This document shows positions 55,717 through 64,000 of a stretch of 64,000 nt of DNA, in pieces; the first letter of the stretch is position 1, and every line of letters starts with the position of its first letter. The notes beneath the pieces are model-generated. The model was not told the DNA's origin and did no database searches. It saw only the letters and a list, made by a program, of their open reading frames with translations. The stretch lies in assembly GCF_010669145.1 (NCBI RefSeq), contig NZ_CP048635.1, positions 558,001-622,000 of the forward strand, read 5' to 3'. Origin of the DNA: Rhizobium oryzihabitans (lineage in GTDB: Bacteria > Pseudomonadota > Alphaproteobacteria > Rhizobiales > Rhizobiaceae). A program made the position numbers and the translations under genes.

Positions 55717-57045
55717 ATGAACGGAAAACTGCCGATTGCCATGGGCCTCCTGACACGACGTGGTCTTCTTTCCGCCGCACCTGCCGCATTGGTCGCCGCG
55801 ACGGGGCTGCGCTCCACAACTGCAGAGGCGCAACCCGCCGTTTCCGCCGATACGGAAGCATTTCTGGACAGTGTCGGCGTGTGTGGCCATTTTGCCCGCA
55901 CGAACGGCGTCTATCCGGAACGCTTCGAACAGATCCTGCCCGAGTTGGAAGCCCTCGGCGTACGCCACCTGCGTGACGAGGGCCTGATTAACGCTACAGA
56001 CCGACGCAACAGCGCCGTGTTCCAGCGTCTGCGGCAGATCGTGGCGGCGAATATTCGCCTCACAATCATCTGCTACGACGATCTCAACCCCTACGTCTCC
56101 ACGCCGCTCGACAGGCTCGCGGATTTCTATGACTGGTGCGATGGCGGCATCGAGCTTTTCGAAGGCAGTAACGAACCGGTGTTGATGAAGGATCCTCAAA
56201 ATGCGCCGCGCCGCTCCGCGCAGCATCAGGCAGCACTTTACCAGACGATCCGTTCCACTCCGCGCTTGAACGCCCTCGGCGTTGTCGCACCGAGCTATAT
56301 CCAGACGAACATACCGCTGGCGCAGAATCTTGAGGAAATGTGCGACTTCGGCAACATTCACCCATATGCCGGCATGGAACATCCCGAAACGACCGGGCCG
56401 GGGGAGCTTTCAAAATTTGTGACCGCATCGGCGCCCATCGCGCCGCGCCGGCCGATACTCGCCACAGAGATCGGCTACCACACCTCGCTGAAGACCAAGA
56501 GCTTCCATTTTCCTGTCACCGAAGGCATCAAGGCGCGCTATATGCCGCGCATGCTTTTATGGTGTTTCGCAAGCGGTATCCGCCGGTCCTATATTTACGA
56601 GATGGTTTCCAGCTTCGCTGATGACGACACAAATCCAGAAACATCCTTCGGTCTGTTGCGCTACGACCTAAGCCGCACGCCCGCTTACGAGGCCGTCCGC
56701 GCCCTGCTTTCGCTTTGCAAGGCGAGACGGCAAACAGCGCCAGCCGAACGCCGCGTCGATTTTATCCAGAACGATCTCCAAAGAGTATCCTTGCGGCTGA
56801 CAAGACCCGACGGCGCGTCGCTTGTGCCGGTCTGGCTCGCACTTCGGGGCTGGCAATGGCCAGCACAGATCGAAAGCCCGCCAGAGGAGCGTCCCTCGAT
56901 CTTCTCGGTGACCGGCCCGCATAGCCAGGTCATCGCACACAGGTTCCACGACAATGGGTCCGTAAGCCAGCGCGTGATTCAGCCGCAAGGAGGGCAATAT
57001 AGGCTTCCCGTCAGCGATCAACTCACTGTGTTGGAAGTATTTTGA
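55717..57045 (+). CDS. Tat-exported glycoside-hydrolase-like TIM-barrel protein
   Basis: 442 residues. A twin-arginine signal (TRRGLLSAAPAALVAATG) targets it to the periplasm. The mature part has the beta-strand endings of a clan A glycosidase: GVRHLRDEGL, ELFEGSNEPVLM (putative acid/base Glu after Asn) and RPILATEIGYHT (putative nucleophile Glu). I do not know the exact GH family. In an EPS cluster, such enzymes trim or degrade the polymer during export. The ribosome site CCAGGAG precedes ATG 55717; the frame is open earlier but unsupported. Confidence 0.8.
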   Translation: MNGKLPIAMGLLTRRGLLSAAPAALVAATGLRSTTAEAQPAVSADTEAFLDSVGVCGHFARTNGVYPERFEQILPELEALGVRHLRDEGLINATDRRNSAVFQRLRQIVAANIRLTIICYDDLNPYVSTPLDRLADFYDWCDGGIELFEGSNEPVLMKDPQNAPRRSAQHQAALYQTIRSTPRLNALGVVAPSYIQTNIPLAQNLEEMCDFGNIHPYAGMEHPETTGPGELSKFVTASAPIAPRRPILATEIGYHTSLKTKSFHFPVTEGIKARYMPRMLLWCFASGIRRSYIYEMVSSFADDDTNPETSFGLLRYDLSRTPAYEAVRALLSLCKARRQTAPAERRVDFIQNDLQRVSLRLTRPDGASLVPVWLALRGWQWPAQIESPPEERPSIFSVTGPHSQVIAHRFHDNGSVSQRVIQPQGGQYRLPVSDQLTVLEVF

Positions 57046-57178
57046 GGGTGAGCGGATGAAAATTCCCGGTCGCCGACTTTCGATTCAATAAACATGCTTG
57101 GTGCGGATTGGCGGTGGTCAAACGCGAACCAACGCCATTGTTCGGACTCGCCTTCTCGGATAAACCAAGTCCAACTGA

Positions 57179-58231
57179 TCAATGTTGCAGAGATAAATCT
57201 CGGACTTTGTTTCTCTTCCGATAGGCTTGGTTGATAGGCGCTTCAATAAATCGATATGAGGCCAAACCAAATATGGTGGTCAACGCCAAGGCGAAAAAGG
57301 CCGTAAAAAGCAGGAACGCAAGACCAGACAGCCCCGTCATCGCTACGGTTTTCATTGATATTTGAATCATTAAATTATGCACTAAATAGATGGAATAACT
57401 AGCATTTCCCAAGCTCAATAAAAACCAGTGCTTAGCGACGTAACCGTTCCGCTCGAGAAAAACACAGCCTGACACAAGTAACATCCCGGCAACGCCCCAG
57501 GTCAGGGGACGTAATATGTTATTGTTGTAGAGGCTGAATCCAGAACTAGTCGAGATGATAATAACAACTCCCAAAACAATAAGCAGCCAAGAGCCTCGGG
57601 GCCCCACTAAAATCGAATCGTTTCTGAGGCCGGAGAAAAACGCCCCAAAGGCAGCACCAAATGCAAAATCCAAAATTACGGGACTGCTATAATATTTGAA
57701 ATAATCATCGAACGGAAATATTAGACCTGAAGCAACTAAAGAAAACAGGAAAAACACAAGAAAAATTAATCTATATTGAGAGCTTCGTATAAACATCAAA
57801 ATAGAAAATACGAAATAAAAAAACATTTCATAATTCAGTGTCCAGCCTACAGACAGCACCGGCTCCCAAAAGCCCCCACGTTCAAAGGGAATAAAAAACA
57901 ATGACTTCCAAACATAACTTGGCTGCAACTCCATAACGCCCAAAGGCCGAGCACCGACAATAAAAAGAGACACGATTAATAATGTCATCATCCAATAAAT
58001 CGGAACGACTCGCACAACTCTATTCATCAAAAACTTAAAAGGGTCCACGTCCTTATTATAGGTTGTGACGACCATTATAAACCCGCTCAGGACAAAGAAT
58101 ATGTCCACACCGGAAGCACCACCCTCGTATTTTCTAACATCGGGAAAAACACGACCGATCACCGGTATGAAATGATGAAAGAATACCAAAAGCGCGGCGG
58201 CGGCTCGCAATACCTGAAGATTCACTATCAT
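57179..58231 (-). CDS. Membrane acyltransferase (acyltransferase-3 family)
   Basis: 350 residues with about ten transmembrane helices. The family motifs are LQVLRAAAALLVFFHHFIPV (R and catalytic-type His), GVDIFFVLSGFIM and ASYSIYLVHNLM. Members acetylate or succinylate exopolysaccharides, as ExoH and ExoZ do for succinoglycan. It is visibly more AT-rich than its neighbours and is on the opposite strand from the genes around it, hinting at separate acquisition. Confidence 0.88.
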   Translation of the reverse strand: MIVNLQVLRAAAALLVFFHHFIPVIGRVFPDVRKYEGGASGVDIFFVLSGFIMVVTTYNKDVDPFKFLMNRVVRVVPIYWMMTLLIVSLFIVGARPLGVMELQPSYVWKSLFFIPFERGGFWEPVLSVGWTLNYEMFFYFVFSILMFIRSSQYRLIFLVFFLFSLVASGLIFPFDDYFKYYSSPVILDFAFGAAFGAFFSGLRNDSILVGPRGSWLLIVLGVVIIISTSSGFSLYNNNILRPLTWGVAGMLLVSGCVFLERNGYVAKHWFLLSLGNASYSIYLVHNLMIQISMKTVAMTGLSGLAFLLFTAFFALALTTIFGLASYRFIEAPINQAYRKRNKVRDLSLQH

Positions 58232-58624
58232 TAATACAAAACCTCAAAATACTACAATTCAATTATCATTTTAAAAGGGCGCATAAAAAATATAAAATGA
58301 AGCCGATTCTTTGCGTTTTCGCAGATTGCATTCACACCCACTGTAACCGGCAACGAAGATCGCGCAACACTGATATTGAGTAACCCATCGCAACAACACC
58401 CGACTGCCCCGCAGTTGGGACAGCGATCGACATCGGAAGGCTTTGAACCGAAACGCGCCTCAAAAGCCGGTTAAGGATACCGAAACTTCAGCCGCGTGAG
58501 GCGTATTTTAACACTTGATCGTTTGCTTGGCCTGTGCGATTTAAGAAGAAATTTTAAATGTTGGATAACCCTGTTCGACATTACGCATACTTAAGTTTGT
58601 ATTTTAAAAATTTGGAGAGTTGTA
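58232..58624. other. Divergent AT-rich promoter region in the exo cluster
   Basis: 393 bases, with AT-rich ends. This holds the starts of the acyltransferase (minus) and the secreted protein (plus). I see a GGAG ribosome site before 58625. Such T/A-rich regions are typical targets for Ros/MucR-type regulators of rhizobial exo genes, but no site can be proven here. Confidence 0.5.
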
Positions 58625-59533
58625 ATGTCCCGCCTTCGTAACGGCTCGACGCTCGCTGGTGCGATATTGGTTACCAGCATCGGCCTTTTTTCAGCAGCTG
58701 CCAACGCCCAGACTGTCGAAAACGCACCTGCCGCTGTTCAGGAGCAGACGCCACCCGTTGAAAGCGCCGCGACAAGCGCGCCCGTCAAGGCTGCAGATGA
58801 AACCAACGCCGCTTTTCTGGCGCGCGTTCATAGCGCCAATCCGGGCACCGTCGCTCTTTCCGCCGCAGAATTGTTCAAGCAGTCGCCGGCGCCTGGCACG
58901 GTCAAGGATCTGATCACCATCGCCTCAAGCACCGATGCGGCAACCGCCGACATCGCAGGAGAAGTCACGAACGGGTTTCCGATCATTGCCGTCTCTACCA
59001 GCGCTGCTCAATTCTCCGAACAGCTTTCTGCCATGGTTTTGAATGATTCCAGCCAATTGCCCGTCGTCGTTGCACTGGCTCAGAAGGTCGCCAACAAGGA
59101 CTTCTCCGAAGTTGTCGGCGAAGGTCTTGCACTTGCTTATTCCACGGCAATGCAGAGTGGTAATACGATACTCGCGGCCGCGATCCAGTTGCAGACAAAG
59201 GGTACCGGCGTACCCTCCGACCTGCTGATCGCCTTTAGCGAAAACGTCCAGGGAACGGCTGCCGGCCCGGCTGCACCCGCAGCCGCCGCAGCAGCTGCAT
59301 CTCCTATCGGCGGCGCCGGTTCCACGCCTGCCAGCGGCAACAGCATCGGCGGCTCAGGTGCTGCGGGTGATACGGGCGGGACGGTACAAGCCGGGGGTGG
59401 AGCAGCGCCCGTCGGCGGTGGAGGAAGTGGAAGTGGAACAACAACGACAACAACCGGTGCCACCGGCGCCTTGCTGTCCATAACGGTTTCAACCGGCAGC
59501 ACCAGCACGCCAACGAGCACAAGTCCCGTCTGA
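58625..59533 (+). CDS. Exported protein of unknown function with low-complexity Gly/Ala/Thr tail
   Basis: 302 residues. A signal peptide (cleavage near residue 29, SAAANAQT) is followed by a helical domain (about 60-200) with repeated short helices (ADIAGEVTNGFPIIAVS, EVVGEGLALAYSTAMQS). The last 90 residues are Ala-, Gly- and Thr-rich (SPIGGAGSTPASGNSIGG, GGGGSGSGTTTTTTG). I recognise no family. Position directly before exoP suggests a role in polymer export or anchoring. Confidence 0.75.
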   Translation: MSRLRNGSTLAGAILVTSIGLFSAAANAQTVENAPAAVQEQTPPVESAATSAPVKAADETNAAFLARVHSANPGTVALSAAELFKQSPAPGTVKDLITIASSTDAATADIAGEVTNGFPIIAVSTSAAQFSEQLSAMVLNDSSQLPVVVALAQKVANKDFSEVVGEGLALAYSTAMQSGNTILAAAIQLQTKGTGVPSDLLIAFSENVQGTAAGPAAPAAAAAAASPIGGAGSTPASGNSIGGSGAAGDTGGTVQAGGGAAPVGGGGSGSGTTTTTTGATGALLSITVSTGSTSTPTSTSPV

Positions 59534-59634
59534 GCCTGGTTTTGCCATTTCCTCCGGAGATGGCGATCGACTGTTCCACGATGCAACCGAGACTTGGCGG
59601 GCATTGCGCCCGCCGGAAAAAGCGAGGCTGACAG

Positions 59635-61920
59635 TTGTTGCAAAGGCACGATCCTCTGACGATGACCGATTACGATAAGAGCGGACTTACAGCCGACTTT
59701 ATCGATATCGACGCCGCTCTTGCGATGATCCGCCGACAATGGCGCGTCGTCCTTGCCGCGATTGCCGTCGCCGGGGCAATTGGTCTCGCTTTCGCCGCAA
59801 CGGCCGTTCCGATCTATTCAGCCTCGGCGACCCTTTTGATTGATCGCAACAACAGCCAGATCGTCGAGCAGCTATCGACAATCGGCGGCGTCATCGAGGA
59901 CGAAGCCTCCATTCTCAGCCAGGTCGAAGTCCTGCAATCCGAAACAATCGGCCTTGCCGTGGTCGACAGTCTCAATCTGGCGGAAAACCAGGAATTCCGG
60001 GCAACGCGAGCATCGCTTCTGAGTTCGATATTCAGCACCGTCCGTTCGGTGGTCAATGTTTCGCAATGGTTTTCACCCGTCAAAAAAGAGACTGTCATTG
60101 ACGATGGAACCCTGAAGAGATCGCTGTCGGACCGTTTGCTTCAGGGCCTCAGCGTCAAGCGCATCGGCCGAACCTACGCGCTGGAACTGACCTATAATTC
60201 GACGTCGCCGGTTCTCGCCGCACAGATCGTCAACGCCGTGGCGTCAGCCTATCTGGTGGATAAGCTCAACTCCAAATATGAGGCGACGAAGCGGGCGAGC
60301 GACTGGCTGTCTGACCGCATCGCCGAATTGCGCCAGCGCGCTCTTGAAACCGATCTGGCCGTGCAAAAATTTCGGGCCGTGCACAATCTGATCGAGACGG
60401 GCACCAGCGGCCTGCTGTCCGACCAGCAACTGGCGGCGTCCAACAGTGCACTGATCCTCGCGCAGTCCGACACGGCGCGAGCGCGGGCGCGCGTGCAGCG
60501 CATCGAATATATTCTTGCCACCGATGATGTCGATGCGGTCGTCACCGATATTCTCGACAGCGCGGTTGCAAATGATCTGCGCAAAAAATATCTCGAATCC
60601 TCAAAACTCGAAGCGGAAATCACAAGCCGGCTCGGCAGCAACCATGTTCAGGCGGTGCGTCTGCGCAACGAAATGCAGGAATATCGCCGACTGATGTTCC
60701 AGGAAATCAGCCGGATCGCGCAAAGTTACAAAAGCGATCTGGAGGTTGCTGAAGCAAGAGAAAAATCGCTCGTGGAGAGCGTCGCCAAGGCCACCAACGT
60801 CAGCACCTCCGCCAGCCAGACCCAGGTTCAGCTTCGCGAATTGCAGCGTGAGGCGGAAACCTACAAGAACATGTATCAGACCTTCCTGCAGCGTTACCAG
60901 GAAGCGATGCAGCAGCAATCCTTTCCCGTCACAGAAGCACGGGTGATTTCCAAGGCGATGCCGCCATATACGCCGAGCAAGCCGAACAAGACCATGATCC
61001 TCGCACTGTTCATGATCATGGGCGCAGCCGCCGGCGGAGGCATCGCCGTGTTCCGCGAATTCCGCGACCGCTTCTTCCGGACCGGGGAACAGGTGCGCGA
61101 CGTTCTTGGGCTGGAGTTCCTGGGCAACACCCCGCTCGTCCAGACCAAGCCTGGCGCAGACGCGGTGCCGAAGGGGCAAGATGAAGCACCCGCCGCAACA
61201 CGCCCTTCCAGCGTCGCCCGTTACGCTGTCGACCACCCGCTGTCGTCCTTTGCCGAAACGTTACGCAGCACAAGGCTTGCCATAGATCTTGGCATTGCCA
61301 CGAAACATGGCGCGCGGGTGGTGGGTGTCGTATCCGCCCTGCCGAGCGAGGGGAAATCGACGATCTCCATCAATCTGGCGCAGCTTCTGGCCGGACAGGG
61401 CGCAAGGGTGCTGCTGCTGGATGCCGATATCCGCAATCCCGGCGCTACACGGGCTCTGGCGCGTCACGCCACAGAGGGCCTGCTCGAAGTACTGCTGGAA
61501 GGCCGCAATATTCGCGATGCGCTTCTGCATGACGAAAAGACCCGGCTCGCTTTCCTCCCGACCGTCGTCAAGCAACGCGTACCGCATTCCTCCGAACTGT
61601 TGACGTCAGCGCAGATGCACAAATTGCTGGCCGAGGCGAGCAGCGTCTTCGACTACATCATTGTCGACCTGCCGCCGCTCGGGCCGGTGGTCGACGCCCG
61701 CGCCATGGCCAGCCGGATCGACGGTTTCGTCTTCGTCACCGAATGGGGCAAAACCGCCCGCAGGGCCGTGCGAAATACCATTGAAAACGAAGTCCATATC
61801 CGCAAGAAATGCCTCGGCGTCATTCTCAATAAGGTGGATACGGAAAAGCTGAAGCTCTACCGGGCTTACGGCTCGAGCGAATATTATCATTCGCGCTACA
61901 CCAGATATTACCATGACTAG
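59635..61920 (+). CDS. ExoP-like polysaccharide co-polymerase with tyrosine-kinase domain
   Basis: 761 residues. The N-terminal Wzz domain has a membrane helix near 45-65 and another near 465. A long coiled-coil (about 220-420) lies between. The C-terminal BY-kinase has Walker A (SALPSEGKSTISIN), Walker A' (LLLDADIRNPG) and Walker B (DYIIVDLPP). It ends in a Tyr cluster (YRAYGSSEYYHSRYTRYYHD, seven Tyr), the autophosphorylation tail. It controls chain length and export. A GAGG site favours TTG at 59635; ATG at 59662 is an alternative. Confidence 0.93.
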   Translation: MLQRHDPLTMTDYDKSGLTADFIDIDAALAMIRRQWRVVLAAIAVAGAIGLAFAATAVPIYSASATLLIDRNNSQIVEQLSTIGGVIEDEASILSQVEVLQSETIGLAVVDSLNLAENQEFRATRASLLSSIFSTVRSVVNVSQWFSPVKKETVIDDGTLKRSLSDRLLQGLSVKRIGRTYALELTYNSTSPVLAAQIVNAVASAYLVDKLNSKYEATKRASDWLSDRIAELRQRALETDLAVQKFRAVHNLIETGTSGLLSDQQLAASNSALILAQSDTARARARVQRIEYILATDDVDAVVTDILDSAVANDLRKKYLESSKLEAEITSRLGSNHVQAVRLRNEMQEYRRLMFQEISRIAQSYKSDLEVAEAREKSLVESVAKATNVSTSASQTQVQLRELQREAETYKNMYQTFLQRYQEAMQQQSFPVTEARVISKAMPPYTPSKPNKTMILALFMIMGAAAGGGIAVFREFRDRFFRTGEQVRDVLGLEFLGNTPLVQTKPGADAVPKGQDEAPAATRPSSVARYAVDHPLSSFAETLRSTRLAIDLGIATKHGARVVGVVSALPSEGKSTISINLAQLLAGQGARVLLLDADIRNPGATRALARHATEGLLEVLLEGRNIRDALLHDEKTRLAFLPTVVKQRVPHSSELLTSAQMHKLLAEASSVFDYIIVDLPPLGPVVDARAMASRIDGFVFVTEWGKTARRAVRNTIENEVHIRKKCLGVILNKVDTEKLKLYRAYGSSEYYHSRYTRYYHD

Positions 61921-62590
61921 ACGGGACGGCGTGATGCGCCTGCGCAAGGTCTTCGCAGTCGTGCCGGTTCTCATCGTTTCCGTGTTCGTTTTGTCGATCG
62001 CGGCACAGGCATTCTCCGAAACGCGACGTTTCTCCGATGTCGTCGCGATGGCAGGAATTGCCGACGACCGCAACGGCCTTGCACCCGATATGCTAGCCCA
62101 GGCGGTCGATGGACTTCGTCCCGTCATTGCAGAAAGAATCTGCCGTTCAGATATCGTCAAAGCGGGATTACGACTGGTTCTGGCCGATCTCGATGCGAAT
62201 GGCAAAGACGTGGCATCTAAGGCCGGGGCGGCGCGTCTTGGTTTTGCCGAGACCTATGTTCGCCATGCGCTCTTCTGTTTTCCGGCAAACGGCGATGTTT
62301 GGTTGCGTCTTGCCATGGTTCGTGCGCTGCGCAACGCCTCGCCCCTGGAAATTGCCGTGCTGATGAATTTTTCCCATCTCTACGGGCCGGCCGACGCCAA
62401 TCTGATACGCGGACGTTTCGTAATGTGGCAACAATTTCCAAAAGAAGCGCTGCCGCAGGCCGAAGCGGCCAGAAACGCAGACACAGCGGTCGTGTGTGGC
62501 AGGGAAGGTGAAATTCTACGCTGGACCTTGCGGGATGCCTGTCCGCAAGAGCCAGCGGGTAGCACGAAACGTTCCAAGCCCGTGTCGTGA
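61913..62590 (+). CDS. Membrane-anchored or exported protein of unknown function in the exo cluster
   Basis: 225 residues, overlapping exoP by 8 bases. A basic start precedes a hydrophobic segment (VFAVVPVLIVSVFVLSIAAQAF, about 13-34) that is either a signal peptide or an anchor. The mature part is helical, with repeat-like segments (VRHALFCFPANGDVWLRLAM, then NFSHLYGPADANLIR) resembling TPR-like pairs, and contains a few Cys. I recognise no family. Close coupling to exoP implies a part in the same machinery. Confidence 0.75.
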   Translation: MTRRDGVMRLRKVFAVVPVLIVSVFVLSIAAQAFSETRRFSDVVAMAGIADDRNGLAPDMLAQAVDGLRPVIAERICRSDIVKAGLRLVLADLDANGKDVASKAGAARLGFAETYVRHALFCFPANGDVWLRLAMVRALRNASPLEIAVLMNFSHLYGPADANLIRGRFVMWQQFPKEALPQAEAARNADTAVVCGREGEILRWTLRDACPQEPAGSTKRSKPVS

Positions 62591-62669
62591 GGCAAAATAT
62601 GCGAAGTGGCGGATAGCGCCTTTTCGTTTCCGTTACTGTCGCCGCAAACTTCTTACAAAGCCGAACCCC

Positions 62670-64000
62670 ATGCCACCATTCGAAGCCCAGTCAGAACCGC
62701 TGTCCTTCTCGCCGCCGCGACCGGCCGCATTTCAAGATTATTTCCGGGTGGCCGCGATAGTCGCGTTCTGGGCGATATTCCTTCTCGCGCTTCTCAATCG
62801 TGGTGCGACCGAGATCGAAAGCCGCGTTGTCGTTACCATCGCTATTTATGTCCTGCTGGTGCCTTCCATTCTGCTGTTTGGGCCGCCACAGGGCGGATCC
62901 GGCAAAGCGCTGGCAGCCGCCAGCTTTTTGCTCGGAGCACTCATCGTCCAGGCGCTGCTACAGACATCGTCCCTGCCAGGCATCGCCCCGCCCAATCCGG
63001 CCTGGGCAACCGCCGCCATGTTCACACAGGCCGTGCCTGCGGCCACAATCTCACTCACTCCGGCGGATGATCAACTCGGCCTTTTGAGCGCTGCCCTGCC
63101 CTTCGGGGTCTTCATGGCCGGCCTTGTGATTTTCGATAGTGACGAGCGCGCGGCAAAGGGGCTGCGGTGGTTTGCAATAGCCGGCGGCTGGCTGGCGCTG
63201 TGGTCCATCCTGCAATTTCTGCTTTTCCCGGAAATGCTGGGCTTTATTCAGAAACACTTTTATCTCGGCAGCCTGACCGGTCTTTTCGTCAATCGCAACA
63301 CAGCCGCGACGTTCTTCGGCCTCATCCTTCTCACCCTGGTGGCGCTGCTGCACAAAAGGCTCGTGGCTCCAGACTGGAGAATGATCAGAGCGCTGGTGGC
63401 CAACCGCCTGACGGTGCCGGATGAGCAGAAACGCCTCATTCGCAAGGCCGCCTTCATCGGCGTTCTGACCACATTTTGCTTTCTCGCCCTGATGTTGACC
63501 GGATCGCGCGCGGGGATCATGTCGAGCTTCGCTGCGGTGCTTCTCCTTATTCTTCTCACCGTGTTCAACGCTCCCTTGAGAACAGGCCGTAAAGCGGCCG
63601 CCTCACGACGTAAGCGACGTGGGTTTAAACGCAGGGCAGCACTCATGCTCGCCATCGCCATCGCCCTGTTCTCGCTTTTCGCCAGCCGGGTGGCGCTTCG
63701 CATGGAAACGCGTGTGGAAGACGACATGCGCTTCTGCTACATGCCGGGCATCATGCGGGCCATCGCCGACAATTGGCCCTTCGGGTCAGGTCTTGCGAGT
63801 TTTGCGGAAACCTATGCGCCTTATCATGCGGCACAATGCGGCGTGGATGCCGTCGTCACCCATGCCCATAATGTCTATGCCGAAGGCCTGCTGACACTCG
63901 GCATCGCCTTCCCCTTTTACGCGGCTTTTTTTGTGCTTGCCCAACTGGTTATTTTTATTCGCGGGGCGCGCAGGCGGAAAAGCTATCGTTACGCCTCCCA
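62670..64000 (+). CDS. O-antigen ligase / Wzy-type polymerase family protein (3' truncated by window)
   Basis: The reading frame opens at the ATG at 62670 and is open to the window end (443 codons). Around ten hydrophobic segments are visible, with the family's long periplasmic loop near the end. Signature stretches are NRNTAATFFGLILLT, LMLTGSRAGIMSS, then GSGLASFAETYAPYH and HAHNVYAEGLLTLG. It would polymerise or ligate repeat units at the periplasmic face. The ribosome site is weak. It continues beyond the window. Confidence 0.88.
   Translation, partial: MPPFEAQSEPLSFSPPRPAAFQDYFRVAAIVAFWAIFLLALLNRGATEIESRVVVTIAIYVLLVPSILLFGPPQGGSGKALAAASFLLGALIVQALLQTSSLPGIAPPNPAWATAAMFTQAVPAATISLTPADDQLGLLSAALPFGVFMAGLVIFDSDERAAKGLRWFAIAGGWLALWSILQFLLFPEMLGFIQKHFYLGSLTGLFVNRNTAATFFGLILLTLVALLHKRLVAPDWRMIRALVANRLTVPDEQKRLIRKAAFIGVLTTFCFLALMLTGSRAGIMSSFAAVLLLILLTVFNAPLRTGRKAAASRRKRRGFKRRAALMLAIAIALFSLFASRVALRMETRVEDDMRFCYMPGIMRAIADNWPFGSGLASFAETYAPYHAAQCGVDAVVTHAHNVYAEGLLTLGIAFPFYAAFFVLAQLVIFIRGARRRKSYRYAS

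Overview
The window comes from a high-GC alphaproteobacterium of the Rhizobiaceae, most likely the Agrobacterium/Rhizobium group. The evidence is the rhaTPQUK rhamnose uptake arrangement, the conserved mutT-GNAT-argJ-parvulin | secA and ubiG-DUF1178-nitrilase-grxC-comF blocks, the ExoP-type polysaccharide co-polymerase, and the composite palindromic repeats between genes. No search was run, so the genus is an inference.

Layout. (1) 1-4789: end of a rhamnose catabolic operon (ABC ATPase cut by the window edge, two permeases, mutarotase, sugar kinase); the kinase is split by a one-base frameshift in a G run. (2) 4790-11465: alpha/beta hydrolase, FkbM methyltransferase, a molybdopterin-domain-like periplasmic protein coupled to a GGDEF-EAL protein, and an aldehyde dehydrogenase. 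(3) 11466-18646: AlkC-type DNA glycosylase, sulfate ABC importer (sbp-cysT-cysW-cysA), 3-hydroxyisobutyryl-CoA hydrolase and a small DUF2934 protein. (4) 18715-31219: core block with SH3 protein, ubiG, DUF1178, nitrilase-like hydrolase, grxC, comF, methyltransferase, Flp pilin, Nudix hydrolase, GNAT, argJ, parvulin and secA. (5) 31355-36980: DMT exporter, then an acyltransferase / MOP flippase / BioF2-like GNAT trio without a glycosyltransferase, and a repetitive Gly/Asn-rich secreted protein. (6) 37276-45466: tRNA-Leu(CAA), then a LysR gene convergent with a peptide importer operon carrying an M24 peptidase; one permease has a second one-base frameshift in a homopolymer. (7) 46277-49766: dsbB, HNH endonuclease, small secreted protein, LapG-like cysteine protease and a metallophosphatase. 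(8) 49817-64000: a Wzx/Wzy-type exopolysaccharide cluster running off the right edge.

How the genes fit together. The exopolysaccharide cluster has two GT4 glycosyltransferases, a pyruvyl transferase, a flippase, an acyltransferase, an ExoP-like chain-length kinase, an O-antigen-ligase/polymerase-like protein, a Tat-exported glycosidase-like protein and two unrecognised exported or anchored proteins. Together they suggest a pyruvylated, acylated secreted polymer. No phosphoglycosyl transferase or Wza is visible, so the cluster is probably incomplete here. The peptide operon links import to cytoplasmic cleavage by the M24 peptidase, with the LysR protein as likely regulator; a perfect 16-bp palindrome lies upstream of the binding-protein gene.

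Candidates for something undescribed are the unrecognised proteins of the exopolysaccharide cluster and the GT-less acyltransferase/flippase/GNAT trio. I found no CRISPR array, phage or insertion sequence.
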